From an uncultured Sphingomonas sp. (GTDB lineage: Bacteria; Pseudomonadota; Alphaproteobacteria; Sphingomonadales; Sphingomonadaceae), in NCBI GenBank assembly GCA_934555855.1, contig CAKTFL010000125.1:1-6723 (forward strand): 6,723 nucleotides of DNA, read 5' to 3'. Made by a program: the position numbers and the translations under genes. Below the pieces are notes generated by a model, which was not told where the DNA came from, searched no databases, and saw only the letters and a list, made by a program, of their open reading frames with translations. This document shows, in pieces, positions 1 to 5,715 of this stretch; position 1 is the stretch's first letter; every line of letters starts with the position of its first letter.

Positions 1-1093
1 CCCAGCTCCAGACATCGCCGGCCGAGGTCGCGTTGGTAAGGCCGAGCGCCAGCCGCCTGCCGTCGGGCGAGAACTTGAGCGCCGTCAGCACGCCCCGGGG
101 CAGCTCCGGCTGTGGAAGCGCGCGGCGCGTGACGCGGTCCTGCACCACCACGCGGGAGAAGCCGTCCTCGTTGATCTCGTAAGCGAGCACGCGGCCGTCG
201 TCGGTCAGGTCATAGCTGTCGACGTTCCACGGCAGCCCCGGCGTCAGCACGGTTTCCGTGCCGGTCGCCAGGTCGATCTCGACCAGCCGCCGCGTGTCGC
301 TGTTCAGGTCGGAGATGGCGATCAAACTCTTGCCGCCCGGCAGGAAGCGCGGATCCTGGTACAGCGCGGTCGGCGCATCGGGCGCGATACGCGTCGCCTG
401 CCCGCTGGCGAGGTCGAGCAGGAAGAGCTGGCTTTCCCGGTTGGAGATGCCACGCGTAAAGATCAGGCGGCGCTTGTCCTCGCTGATACCGGCCGGGCCG
501 ACCGCGCCGTCCGACTGGAACAGCGTCCGCGGCGCGGACGGCCGGGTCGGATCGGTCCCGAGAATGGAATAGGCGGCCGACCCCTTCGTCGCCTGCGCCC
601 AGACCAGCAGGCTTCCATCCTTGCTGAAGGCTGCATCCTGGTTGCGCGTGCCGGGTTCGGTCAGCTGGGTGGCCGTGCCGGTGAGGCCGCGCGCATGGAA
701 CTGGTACCATTCGTCGCCGCCCGTATCGCGGCTCAGCACGAACCGGTCCGTGCCGGGGATCACGCTGGCGCCGCCGATGGGCTCCGCCGCGAAGGTGACT
801 TGGGTGCGGGCACCGCCGGGCGCGGCGACATGATGGATCTGCTGCGTGGCGCCGAAGCGCGTGGCGATCAGCATCGATCCGTCCGGCAGCCAGTCCTCGA
901 AGGTGGCGGCACGACTGTTCTGGTAGCGTTGCACCGCCTCCGCGACCTCGTCCGGAATGGCCGGCACGCCTTGCAGCGTCGCGGTGCCGACCTGGCGGGT
1001 GGCAACGGGCGTCTGCGCGAAAGCGGACGGAAGCAGGGCGGGCGCCATCAGGGCCGAGATCGCTGCGCAGGCGAGAAGGTGTCGGAGCATCAT
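1..1093 (-). CDS. S9-family serine peptidase (prolyl oligopeptidase/DPP-IV-like), secreted; 3' part missing
   Basis: About 364 codons read on the minus strand with no stop before the window edge, so the C-terminal part is missing. The N-terminus has an arginine-histidine pair, then a hydrophobic stretch ending in AFA before Gln27, a clear Sec signal peptide with predicted cleavage after residue 26; the mature protein should be periplasmic. The rest is a WD40/TolB-like beta-propeller with recurring blade motifs such as EDWLPDGSMLIATRFG (about residues 66-81), SKDGSLLVW, FLPGGKSLIAISD and FSPDGRRLALGL. This matches the propeller domain that gates the active site in S9 peptidases. The Ser-Asp-His alpha/beta-hydrolase domain normally follows it and would lie left of base 1, so catalytic competence cannot be judged. 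Two consecutive ATG codons occur at 1093 and 1090. An AGGGA ribosome site lies 3 nt before the first and 6 nt before the second, so the second may be the used start. A lone TolB-like propeller protein is less likely. Confidence 0.85.
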   Translation of the reverse strand, partial: MMLRHLLACAAISALMAPALLPSAFAQTPVATRQVGTATLQGVPAIPDEVAEAVQRYQNSRAATFEDWLPDGSMLIATRFGATQQIHHVAAPGGARTQVTFAAEPIGGASVIPGTDRFVLSRDTGGDEWYQFHARGLTGTATQLTEPGTRNQDAAFSKDGSLLVWAQATKGSAAYSILGTDPTRPSAPRTLFQSDGAVGPAGISEDKRRLIFTRGISNRESQLFLLDLASGQATRIAPDAPTALYQDPRFLPGGKSLIAISDLNSDTRRLVEIDLATGTETVLTPGLPWNVDSYDLTDDGRVLAYEINEDGFSRVVVQDRVTRRALPQPELPRGVLTALKFSPDGRRLALGLTNATSAGDVWSW

Positions 1094-1221
1094 TTGTCCC
1101 TGAAGTGAGAGGCTGTTCCTTCCGTGCCTTGGCCGCGGGGTCAAGCGGGTGGCGCGGATAGCAGGCGGGAAACGGACCGGGTCCGCTGCCGTTTGCGGAG
1201 TTTTAGAACAACGCCACATGC
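1094..1221. promoter_or_regulatory. Intergenic leader of the S9 peptidase, with a GC-rich dyad
   Basis: This 128-base gap lies between the peptidase start and the stop of the decayed oxygenase upstream of it, both on the minus strand. It should carry the peptidase promoter or be part of a transcript shared with the former oxygenase gene. A perfect dyad CGGACCGGGTCCG occupies 1173-1185, and AAACGG/CCGTTT arms (1170-1175 and 1189-1194) could form a competing hairpin. No T-run follows on the minus strand, so a factor-independent terminator is not supported. A TTGACC on the minus strand (1144-1139) resembles a -35 box, but I see no convincing -10 box at the right distance. Confidence 0.3.
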
Positions 1222-1770
1222 TCATGCCCGCGGAACGAAGTCGAACGCCGCGGAAGGACGCTCACCCGCTGCGAAGGGATTGGTGGCGTGCCATAACAGC
1301 AACGGGAAGATCACCAGCAGGCCCGCTTGCGGTCTTACGACCCGACGTGGCGACAATGTGGGAGCGAGATCCACCGGTGGTTGCCCCAGGATCAGCCAGC
1401 CGGCCTGATCGGCTACGTTCTCCGGCAGATCGGGCAAGGCGGCGTACAAGGCCGAGCTGATCCAGCGGTGCGTGCCGGGCACCGTGCAAGGCTCGCAAGT
1501 GGGCGGCGAGGGCATCCAGGTCGATGTCGAGCGTCGCGGTTCCGATCAGGGCAGGCTGTCCGGACAGCCATTCCGCGCGGGGATCGTTCAGCAGGCGCCA
1601 TGCGACATCCACAAAAGGCGCGACGATCGCACGCAGAGGTCCCGGCAGCAGCCCTCCTGCAAGAGCCGCCACTTCTTCCGGGCGGCCCGCCCGGAGCAGG
1701 TGCGTCAGGCGTTGCGGAAGCGCCTGCCGGATATCGGGCGGGATCGCGCCAAACGGCCGGTCGGCCCGAT
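1222..1770 (-). pseudogene. Remnant of a TPR-type 2OG-Fe(II) oxygenase-like gene
   Basis: Two minus-strand frames together give both ends of one protein. The upstream frame (about 1750 to 1458) reads a TPR-like stretch (LPQRLTHLLRAGRPEEVAAL), then VAWRLLNDPRAEWLSGQPAL and LRALHGARHAPLDQ. The downstream frame (about 1468 to the TGA at 1222-1224) reads WISSALYAALPDL, GWLILGQPPVDLAPT, RPQAGLLVIFPLLLWHATN and PSAAFDFVPRA. The second set resembles the C-terminus of putative 2OG-Fe(II) oxygenases, where the His in the LWHAT segment is the distal iron ligand of the double-stranded beta-helix. The middle part, where the first His-x-Asp iron ligands normally lie, is absent, and the reading frame changes at about 1453-1468. 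No start codon with the normal N-terminus is present because the LysR remnant abuts directly. It is therefore non-functional as read. The family call comes from remembered motif style and the substrate is unknown. Confidence 0.6.
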
Positions 1771-1780
1771 CGATGTCACC

Positions 1781-2036
1781 GGCCCGGCATGCGTGACGAT
1801 CCACGTTTCAAACTTAGCAAGATCAATGTCGGGCAGCACGGCGCGCAGGCACGGGTCGGCGTCGGCGAGCGGCCGGTGCACGGCGGCGATGCCGAGGCCC
1901 GCACGTGCCGCGCTGAGCGCGACGGAATGCGTGTCGGTCCGAAGGATGAAGGCACCGGGGTCGAGGTTGGGCAATCGGGCGGCCACCATCGCCAGTTCGG
2001 CCCGGAAACGATCCGGCCCGATCAGACGCCCGGGGC
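1781..2036 (-). pseudogene. Remnant of a LysR-type transcriptional regulator (C-terminal effector domain)
   Basis: The minus strand encodes about 80 residues typical of the second half of a LysR substrate-binding domain. They are RLIGPDRFRAELAMVAARL, then the hallmark segment FILRTDTHSVALSAARAGLGIAAV, then PCLRAVLPDIDLAKFETWIV and THAGP. The TD-(S/N)xxAxxxAxxAGxGI pattern and the FETWIV-TH ending are diagnostic of this family. The N-terminal winged helix-turn-helix and the first half of the effector domain are missing. The sequence upstream is epimerase-like on the opposite strand, and the sequence downstream passes straight into the oxygenase remnant without a LysR-like C-terminus or stop. 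The piece lies inside a longer open frame (2376-1705) whose remaining residues look like no protein family I know. It cannot bind DNA. Both edges are approximate, set by where family resemblance stops. Confidence 0.65.
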
Positions 2037-2040
2037 TGGT

Positions 2041-2290
2041 GGGGCGCAAATCGTGCTGCCAGGCACGACCTACAATTACGATCCGGAACGCACCCCGATC
2101 ATTACCGAAGCAGCCCTGCAAAGGCCCCGGACTGAGAAGGGCCGCATCCGCGTCGCGCTGGAAAAGGCGGCTGGCCGACGTGGCGGACGAATGTCCCGTG
2201 CTGATCCTGCGGGCCGGGGACTTCTTCGGGGGCGAGGCTCGATCGAGTTGGTTCAGCCAGGCGCTGGTGAAGCCCGGCCGGCCGGTTACC
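2041..2290 (+). pseudogene. Remnant of an NAD-dependent epimerase/dehydratase (extended SDR), frameshifted
   Basis: The plus strand shows the central part of an NAD-dependent epimerase-like protein in two frames. The first (2041-2165) reads QIVLPGTTYNYDPERTPII and TEKGRIRVALEK. The second (from about 2168) reads RLADVADECPVLILRAGDFF and SSWFSQALVKPGRPVT. The parts join naturally if one G is removed from the GG at 2166-2167, so a +1 frameshift is the simplest explanation. The LPGTxYNYxP and LILRAGDFFG..SWF motifs are typical of the NmrA/epimerase-type Rossmann proteins common in alphaproteobacteria. The N-terminal GxxGxxG nucleotide-binding segment and the C-terminal part are missing. It begins just where the oppositely oriented LysR remnant ends, which fits a formerly divergent LysR/target-gene pair. 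It is non-functional as read. Confidence 0.6.
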
Positions 2291-2454
2291 CCGCTGTTGA
2301 ACCCCGAACCGCATACCCCGGTCGAAATCGCCATGTGCGATACGCGGGACGGCCTCGCTTGCCTCGGATTGCGCACTTGGCCCGCTATCAGGCAAACAGT
2401 CGACGCCCTTGGTCAGCGTATAGTCGAGCGCGGCAATCGGATCGAGGCTGGCAA
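2291..2454. other. Unassigned stretch before the AraC gene
   Basis: After the epimerase-like reading ends, I recognise no protein motif in any frame. A minus-strand frame beginning near 2455 (reading FASLDPIAALDYTLTKGVD) has a plausible protein-like composition but no start, stop or family match I can name; it may be another gene fragment. The stretch must also hold any promoter of the AraC gene. TATAGT at 2419-2424 is a possible -10 box about 31 nt before the first ATG, but no good -35 box stands 16-18 nt upstream of it. Confidence 0.3.
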
Positions 2455-3416
2455 ATGACGCAAGAGAGGGGGAGAATCGACGCCATGCGCCTGGAGCATC
2501 ATCAGGAAAGCCTGTTCTGCGCGCAGGCCAAGCCGAACGAACTGCTCGGGTCCAGCAAGGTGCTCGGGTGGCATTCCTTGCTGGTCGACCATCATCAGGG
2601 CCTGGGTCAAAGCGATGTGTTCGAGACGCATGCCACGCCCGACATCACCCTTGTGGTTGCGGTGCGTGGACGACACCGCATCGACGTCTTCTCGCGCCAG
2701 CAATGGCGGGCAGCCGATTATGGCGCCGGCGCCGCCGGCCTGACGCCGGGGCTGGAGGCGACCCGGATGCGCTGGAGCAGCAGGCCCGGGCGTGAGCCGT
2801 TCCAGACCGCGCACCTCTACATTCCCGCAGCCCTGATGACCGCGTTGGCCGACGAGTACCGCCGGGTCGGTACCGCATCGGCGATCAGCCGCTTTCCGCG
2901 CTGGTGTTCTGCGATCCGGTGATCGCCAGCGCCGCGGCGGCGGCGCTCGACGCGATGACCAGCCAGGCGCCCGACCTGTATGCCGAGCAACTTGTCCGGT
3001 GGCTGGCCGCCCACCTGCTCGGCAATCATTCAAGCTGGTGGAAGGCGTCCGAGGATCGCCGGCAGGCGGCAGTCATTACCGATCGCCGGCTCGCCCGGGT
3101 GATTGAGTATATGAGCGCGTATCTGGCAGAGCCGCTGACGATGGATATGCTGGCTCGGGAAGCCGGGATCAGCGTCCACCATTTCGGCCGCCGCTTTCGC
3201 GAGCAGACCGGCGCCACCCCGTTCGGCTATCTGGTGGGCTTGCGGATGAGGGCGGCCGAGCGCCACCTGCGGTCCTCCGCCCTTGCCGTGTCGGAGATCG
3301 CGCGCGCCTGCGGCTATGCGCACCCGGCGGCTTTCGCAGCGGCTTTCCTCCGCCACACCGGCGCCAGCCCGACGGAATACCGAGCCAGGTCGCAGGCATC
3401 ATCGCGCAACCGCTGA
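2455..3416 (+). pseudogene. AraC-family transcriptional regulator, split by a frameshift near 2880
   Basis: The N-terminal frame (2455 to about 2880) reads a cupin-like sensing domain, including HATPDITLVVAVRGRHRIDV and FQTAHLYIPAALM. It then runs into a stop at 2920-2922. The matching C-terminal half continues in another frame from about 2882 (QPLSALVFCDPVIAS) to the TGA at 3414-3416. It has both AraC helix-turn-helix motifs: LTMDMLAREAGISVHHFGRR with TGATPFGYL (about 3138-3233), and LAVSEIARACGYAHPAAFAA with HTGASPTEYR (about 3285-3386). Adding one base near 2880 restores a protein of about 310-320 residues, the normal size. Starts are possible at ATG 2455 (GAGG 7 nt upstream) or ATG 2485 (a purine-rich GAGGGGGAGA about 10 nt upstream). 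It lies upstream of and in line with the SDR operon and was probably its regulator. Since every other part is well conserved, this is a recent lesion or a sequencing error. Confidence 0.8.
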
Positions 3417-3450
3417 ATACCATCGCCATCCCGCGATTGGCGCTGTCCGG

Positions 3451-3505
3451 CGGCAACCGTTCGCGACATCTTGGCGTAGGCTGATCAGGACGCCGCTGGT
3501 TGCCG
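3451..3505. repeat. Nested inverted repeats in the operon leader
   Basis: CGGCAACC (3451-3458) and GGTTGCCG (3498-3505) are perfect 8-base inverted arms. Between them lie a second pair, GGCGT (3473-3477) and ACGCC (3490-3494), and an 8-base palindrome CTGATCAG (3481-3488). The arms are not exactly concentric. They could form a leader RNA hairpin with an internal stem, or mark protein-binding half-sites in front of the SDR operon. There is no T-run, so a factor-independent terminator after the AraC gene is unlikely. Confidence 0.35.
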
Positions 3506-3519
3506 GGTGAGGTCACCCG
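3504..3519. promoter_or_regulatory. 16-bp dyad, candidate operator of the SDR operon
   Basis: CGGGTGAGGTCACCCG is a perfect 7-base inverted repeat around a 2-base centre. It sits 37 bases before the first SDR start, where a repressor or activator site would be expected. The 2-base spacer makes an RNA hairpin unlikely at full stem length and favours a dimeric protein site. AraC proteins usually bind direct repeats, so a different regulator (for example of TetR type) is also possible. The site overlaps the right arm of the larger inverted repeat by two bases. Confidence 0.35.
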
Positions 3520-3555
3520 CACCCATGTCGGCGCCATCTAGGAGACCCGGAGTCC

Positions 3556-4449
3556 ATGAAGCAGATCGCACTCGTAACCGGCGCATCCAGCGGCTTCGGC
3601 CAGATGATCTCGCGCGATCTCGCCGCGGCGGGACACACCGTCTACGCATCGATGCGCGGCACGGCGCAGAAGAACGCCGACAGGGTCAGGGACAACGCCG
3701 CCTTTGCGCAGGAGCATGGCGTCGACCTGCGCTCGATCGAACTCGACGTGCAGGACGAAGGATCCACGGTCGGGGCCGTGGACCGGATCATCGCCGAGCA
3801 CGGGCACATCGACATCCTGGTGCATAATGCCGGTCACATGGTGTATGGCCCGTTGGAAGGGTTCACGACCGACCAGCTGGCGCAGCAATATGACGTCAAC
3901 GTGCTTGGTACGCAGCGGCTGAACCGTGCTGCCCTGCCGCACATGCGCGAGAGGCGATCGGGCCTGCTGGTGTGGATCTCCAGTTCCAGCGTCGCCGGGG
4001 GCGTGCCACCGCTGCTGGGACCCTACTTCGCGGCCAAGGCCGGCATGGACGCGCTCGCAGTCTGCTACGCGAAGGAGCTGGCGCCGCTCGGAATCGAGAC
4101 CGCGATCGTGGTGCCGGGCGCGTTCACCACCGGAACCAACCACTTCGCCAATGCCGGCCACCCGGCCGACGGAGCGGTCGCGGATGCCTATGCGAGCGCC
4201 TGGCCCGAGGGGTTCGCCGATCGGATGCAGGATGCGCTCGCCCGAACCGTGCCGGACGATGCCGATCCCGCCGCGGTCGGGCGCGCGGTCGTGGATCTCG
4301 TCGCGGCGCCCCGTGGCAAGCGCCCGCTGCGCGTCCACGTCGATCCCGCGAGCGACGGTGCCGCGGTCACCTTCGCGGTGATGGACCGGGTGCGCGAGCA
4401 ATATCTGCAGCGGATCGGTTTTTCGGAGCTGCTGCACCCCAGCGCATGA
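3556..4449 (+). CDS. SDR-family NAD(P)-dependent oxidoreductase (classical type)
   Basis: This 297-residue cytoplasmic protein is a classical short-chain dehydrogenase/reductase. It has the cofactor motif TGASSGFG (residues 8-15), an Asp in LDVQD (63-67) that would contact the adenine, NAG (91-93), the asparagine in VNVLG (114-118), a serine run ISSSS (141-145) with the catalytic Ser, and the YxxxK pair Tyr157/Lys161 in YFAAKAG. PG at 187-188 follows beta-strand 6. All catalytic residues are present, so it should be active on an alcohol/carbonyl substrate, which the sequence does not identify. Arg34 at the end of beta-2 may favour NADP(H); this is inference. At 297 residues it is longer than the usual 250, with an extra C-terminal stretch (from about 215) typical of the subgroup. 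AGGAG (3540-3544) lies 11 nt upstream and GGAG 3 nt upstream of the ATG. It is the first gene of a four-gene plus-strand operon behind an AraC gene. Confidence 0.93.
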   Translation: MKQIALVTGASSGFGQMISRDLAAAGHTVYASMRGTAQKNADRVRDNAAFAQEHGVDLRSIELDVQDEGSTVGAVDRIIAEHGHIDILVHNAGHMVYGPLEGFTTDQLAQQYDVNVLGTQRLNRAALPHMRERRSGLLVWISSSSVAGGVPPLLGPYFAAKAGMDALAVCYAKELAPLGIETAIVVPGAFTTGTNHFANAGHPADGAVADAYASAWPEGFADRMQDALARTVPDDADPAAVGRAVVDLVAAPRGKRPLRVHVDPASDGAAVTFAVMDRVREQYLQRIGFSELLHPSA

Positions 4450-4494
4450 ACCGCGCCCTGCAACCACGATCATGTCGACAATGGAGAATGCGCA

Positions 4495-5259
4495 GTGAAG
4501 ACCAGCGGTAACACAATCCTGATCACCGGCGGCGGGTCCGGCATCGGCCGGGCTCTCGCCCATCGGTTCCACGATGCGGGCAATACGGTGATCGTCGCCG
4601 GGCGCAGGCTCGATCCGCTGGAGGAGACAGTCGCCGGCCGCGCGAACATGCATGCCATCGAACTGGATGTGGAAAGCGCGGCGGGGATCGAAGCCTTTTC
4701 GCGCCGCCTGCTGGCCGAACATCCTGCGCTCAACGTGCTCGTCAACAATGCCGGCATCATGCGCACTGAGGTGCTGGACGGCTCCCGCGACCTCGGTGAC
4801 GCCGAAGCGACAATCACCACCAACCTGCTCGGTCCGATCCGGCTGACGAACGCGCTGATCGACCACCTGAAGCAGCAGCCCGGCGCGGCGATCGTCAACA
4901 GCAGTTCCGGGCTGGCCTTTGTCCCGCTGCTCGCGGCGCCGACCTACAACGCCACCAAGGCCGCGATCCACTCCTATACCGTCTCGCTGCGCGAGGTGCT
5001 GAAAGGTCGTGTCGAGGTGATCGAGCTGGTGCCGCCCGCGGTGCAGACAGGACTGACGCCGGGCCAGGAAACCCGCGAAGGCTACCTGCCCCTGGACGCC
5101 TTCATCGAGGAGGTGATGACGCTCTTCGCGGAGCAGCCGACACCGATCGAGATCCTGGTCGAGCGGGTGGGCTTCCTGCGCCATGCCGAAGCCGAAGGAC
5201 GCTTCCAGCAGACGCTCAACATCCTCAACGCACCCGCAACCCAGGCCGGGGGCGAGTAG
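4495..5259 (+). CDS. DltE-like SDR-family oxidoreductase (GTG start)
   Basis: This 254-residue short-chain dehydrogenase resembles the DltE group (COG3967). It shows TGGGSGIG (residues 11-18), AGRR (35-38) after beta-2, LDVE (57-60), NNAG (84-87), Asn110, SSS (136-138) and the catalytic Tyr151-x-x-x-Lys155 in YNATKAA, followed by PPAVQT (180-185). The C-terminus carries the family's FIEEVMTLF and EILVERVGFLR segments. It should be a soluble NAD(P)-dependent oxidoreductase; despite the family name there is no dlt operon here, so a role in teichoic acid D-alanylation is not implied. The start is GTG at 4495: no ATG in frame precedes the conserved beta-1 strand, and GGAGA lies 8 nt upstream. The gene begins 45 nt after the first SDR and ends 1 nt before a possible GTG start of the DUF1330 gene, so co-transcription is likely. 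The two SDRs differ strongly in sequence and are not recent duplicates. Confidence 0.93.
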   Translation: MKTSGNTILITGGGSGIGRALAHRFHDAGNTVIVAGRRLDPLEETVAGRANMHAIELDVESAAGIEAFSRRLLAEHPALNVLVNNAGIMRTEVLDGSRDLGDAEATITTNLLGPIRLTNALIDHLKQQPGAAIVNSSSGLAFVPLLAAPTYNATKAAIHSYTVSLREVLKGRVEVIELVPPAVQTGLTPGQETREGYLPLDAFIEEVMTLFAEQPTPIEILVERVGFLRHAEAEGRFQQTLNILNAPATQAGGE

Positions 5260-5260
5260 G

Positions 5261-5698
5261 GTGGGGCACAGCAAGGCACAACGGATGCAGGAACGTGCCT
5301 TCGATGCGGACGCACTCGATGAAGCCGAGCGGGCGATCGGCGACGGGCCGGTCGTGATGGTCAACCTTCTCCGGTTTCGCGACACGCCCGACTACCCCGA
5401 CGATTTCGCCGATGCCAGGCCGGACTCTCCAAGCGGGTATTACGAGGGATATGTCGGCGCCTTCCGGGATGCCAGCGAGCAGCTTGGGATCGTGTCGGAA
5501 CTGCTCTATGCCGGATCCCGGGTCCACAGCCTCCTTGCCGGCCCGGATGACGGTTGGGACGAAATCGCTGTGGTCCGTTACGGATCCTTTTCCGACCTTC
5601 GCAGGATCATCGAGAGCGAGACCTACCAGCAGCGCGCCAAGCCGCATCATCTTGCCGTCGTTGCCCAGTGGCGGTTCTTCGCCACACGCAGCCACTGA
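5261..5698 (+). CDS. DUF1330-domain protein
   Basis: This small soluble protein has 145 residues from GTG 5261, or 137 from ATG 5285. Counted from the ATG, it shows the DUF1330 pattern: GPVVMVNLLRFRD (21-33), YYEGYVGAFRDAS (52-64), LLYAGSRVHSLLAG (73-86), WDEIAVVRYGSFSDLRRIIE (91-110) and HHLAVVAQWRFFAT (121-134). The family forms a dimeric alpha/beta-barrel (ferredoxin-like) fold and has no agreed enzymatic role. GTG 5261 is one base after the preceding stop with a G-rich stretch upstream, suggesting translational coupling. ATG 5285 matches where homologous sequence seems to begin but has only a weak AAGG 9 nt upstream. A longer open frame upstream (from 5183) overlaps the SDR gene and reads unlike the family, so I do not use it. 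The TGA is 2-17 nt from the next gene. Confidence 0.85.
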   Translation: MGHSKAQRMQERAFDADALDEAERAIGDGPVVMVNLLRFRDTPDYPDDFADARPDSPSGYYEGYVGAFRDASEQLGIVSELLYAGSRVHSLLAGPDDGWDEIAVVRYGSFSDLRRIIESETYQQRAKPHHLAVVAQWRFFATRSH

Positions 5699-5715
5699 CC
5701 ATGAGGATTCCGGCC

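Noticed and set aside
210..1108. Several open frames of 70-166 codons on both strands across the left edge
   Set aside because: They are shadows of the S9 peptidase frame, which runs unbroken from 1093 to the window edge with a signal peptide and propeller repeats.
1173..1194. Factor-independent terminator after the oxygenase remnant
   Set aside because: The GC-rich dyad is not followed by a T-run on the minus strand, and its inner and outer pairings compete. It is kept only as a dyad in the leader.
1472..2458. A 328-codon plus-strand open frame
   Set aside because: Only about 2168-2290 matches a family (epimerase C-part). The rest is Arg/Ser/Pro-rich shadow translation opposite the LysR and oxygenase remnants.
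1222..2460. Insertion sequence or prophage scar as the cause of the damaged region
   Set aside because: I see no transposase-like reading, terminal inverted repeats, target duplications or tRNA. The remnants are ordinary chromosomal gene families.
1327..2922. A 531-codon plus-strand open frame covering the graveyard and the AraC N-terminus
   Set aside because: Only 2041-2165 (epimerase) and from 2455 (AraC sensing half) resemble proteins. The rest is complementary to minus-strand LysR and oxygenase motifs and has random-looking Arg/Gly-rich composition. It is not one gene or a fusion protein.
5183..5260. Upstream extension of the DUF1330 frame into the SDR gene
   Set aside because: The extension is low-complexity (Ser/Pro/Arg-rich), has no ribosome site and overlaps the conserved C-terminus of the SDR gene by 77 bases. 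The GTG at 5261 or ATG at 5285 is more plausible.
3538..5385. A 615-codon open frame on the minus strand opposite both SDR genes
   Set aside because: It is antisense to two SDR genes with complete, diagnostic motifs. Long antisense frames are expected in high-GC DNA with strong third-position bias, and its translation is low in recognisable domains and rich in His, Arg, Gly and Asp.
5554..5715. Upstream extension of the SnoaL-like frame
   Set aside because: It overlaps the conserved DUF1330 coding region and would bury the signal peptide in the interior of the protein. The start at 5716 has a ribosome site.
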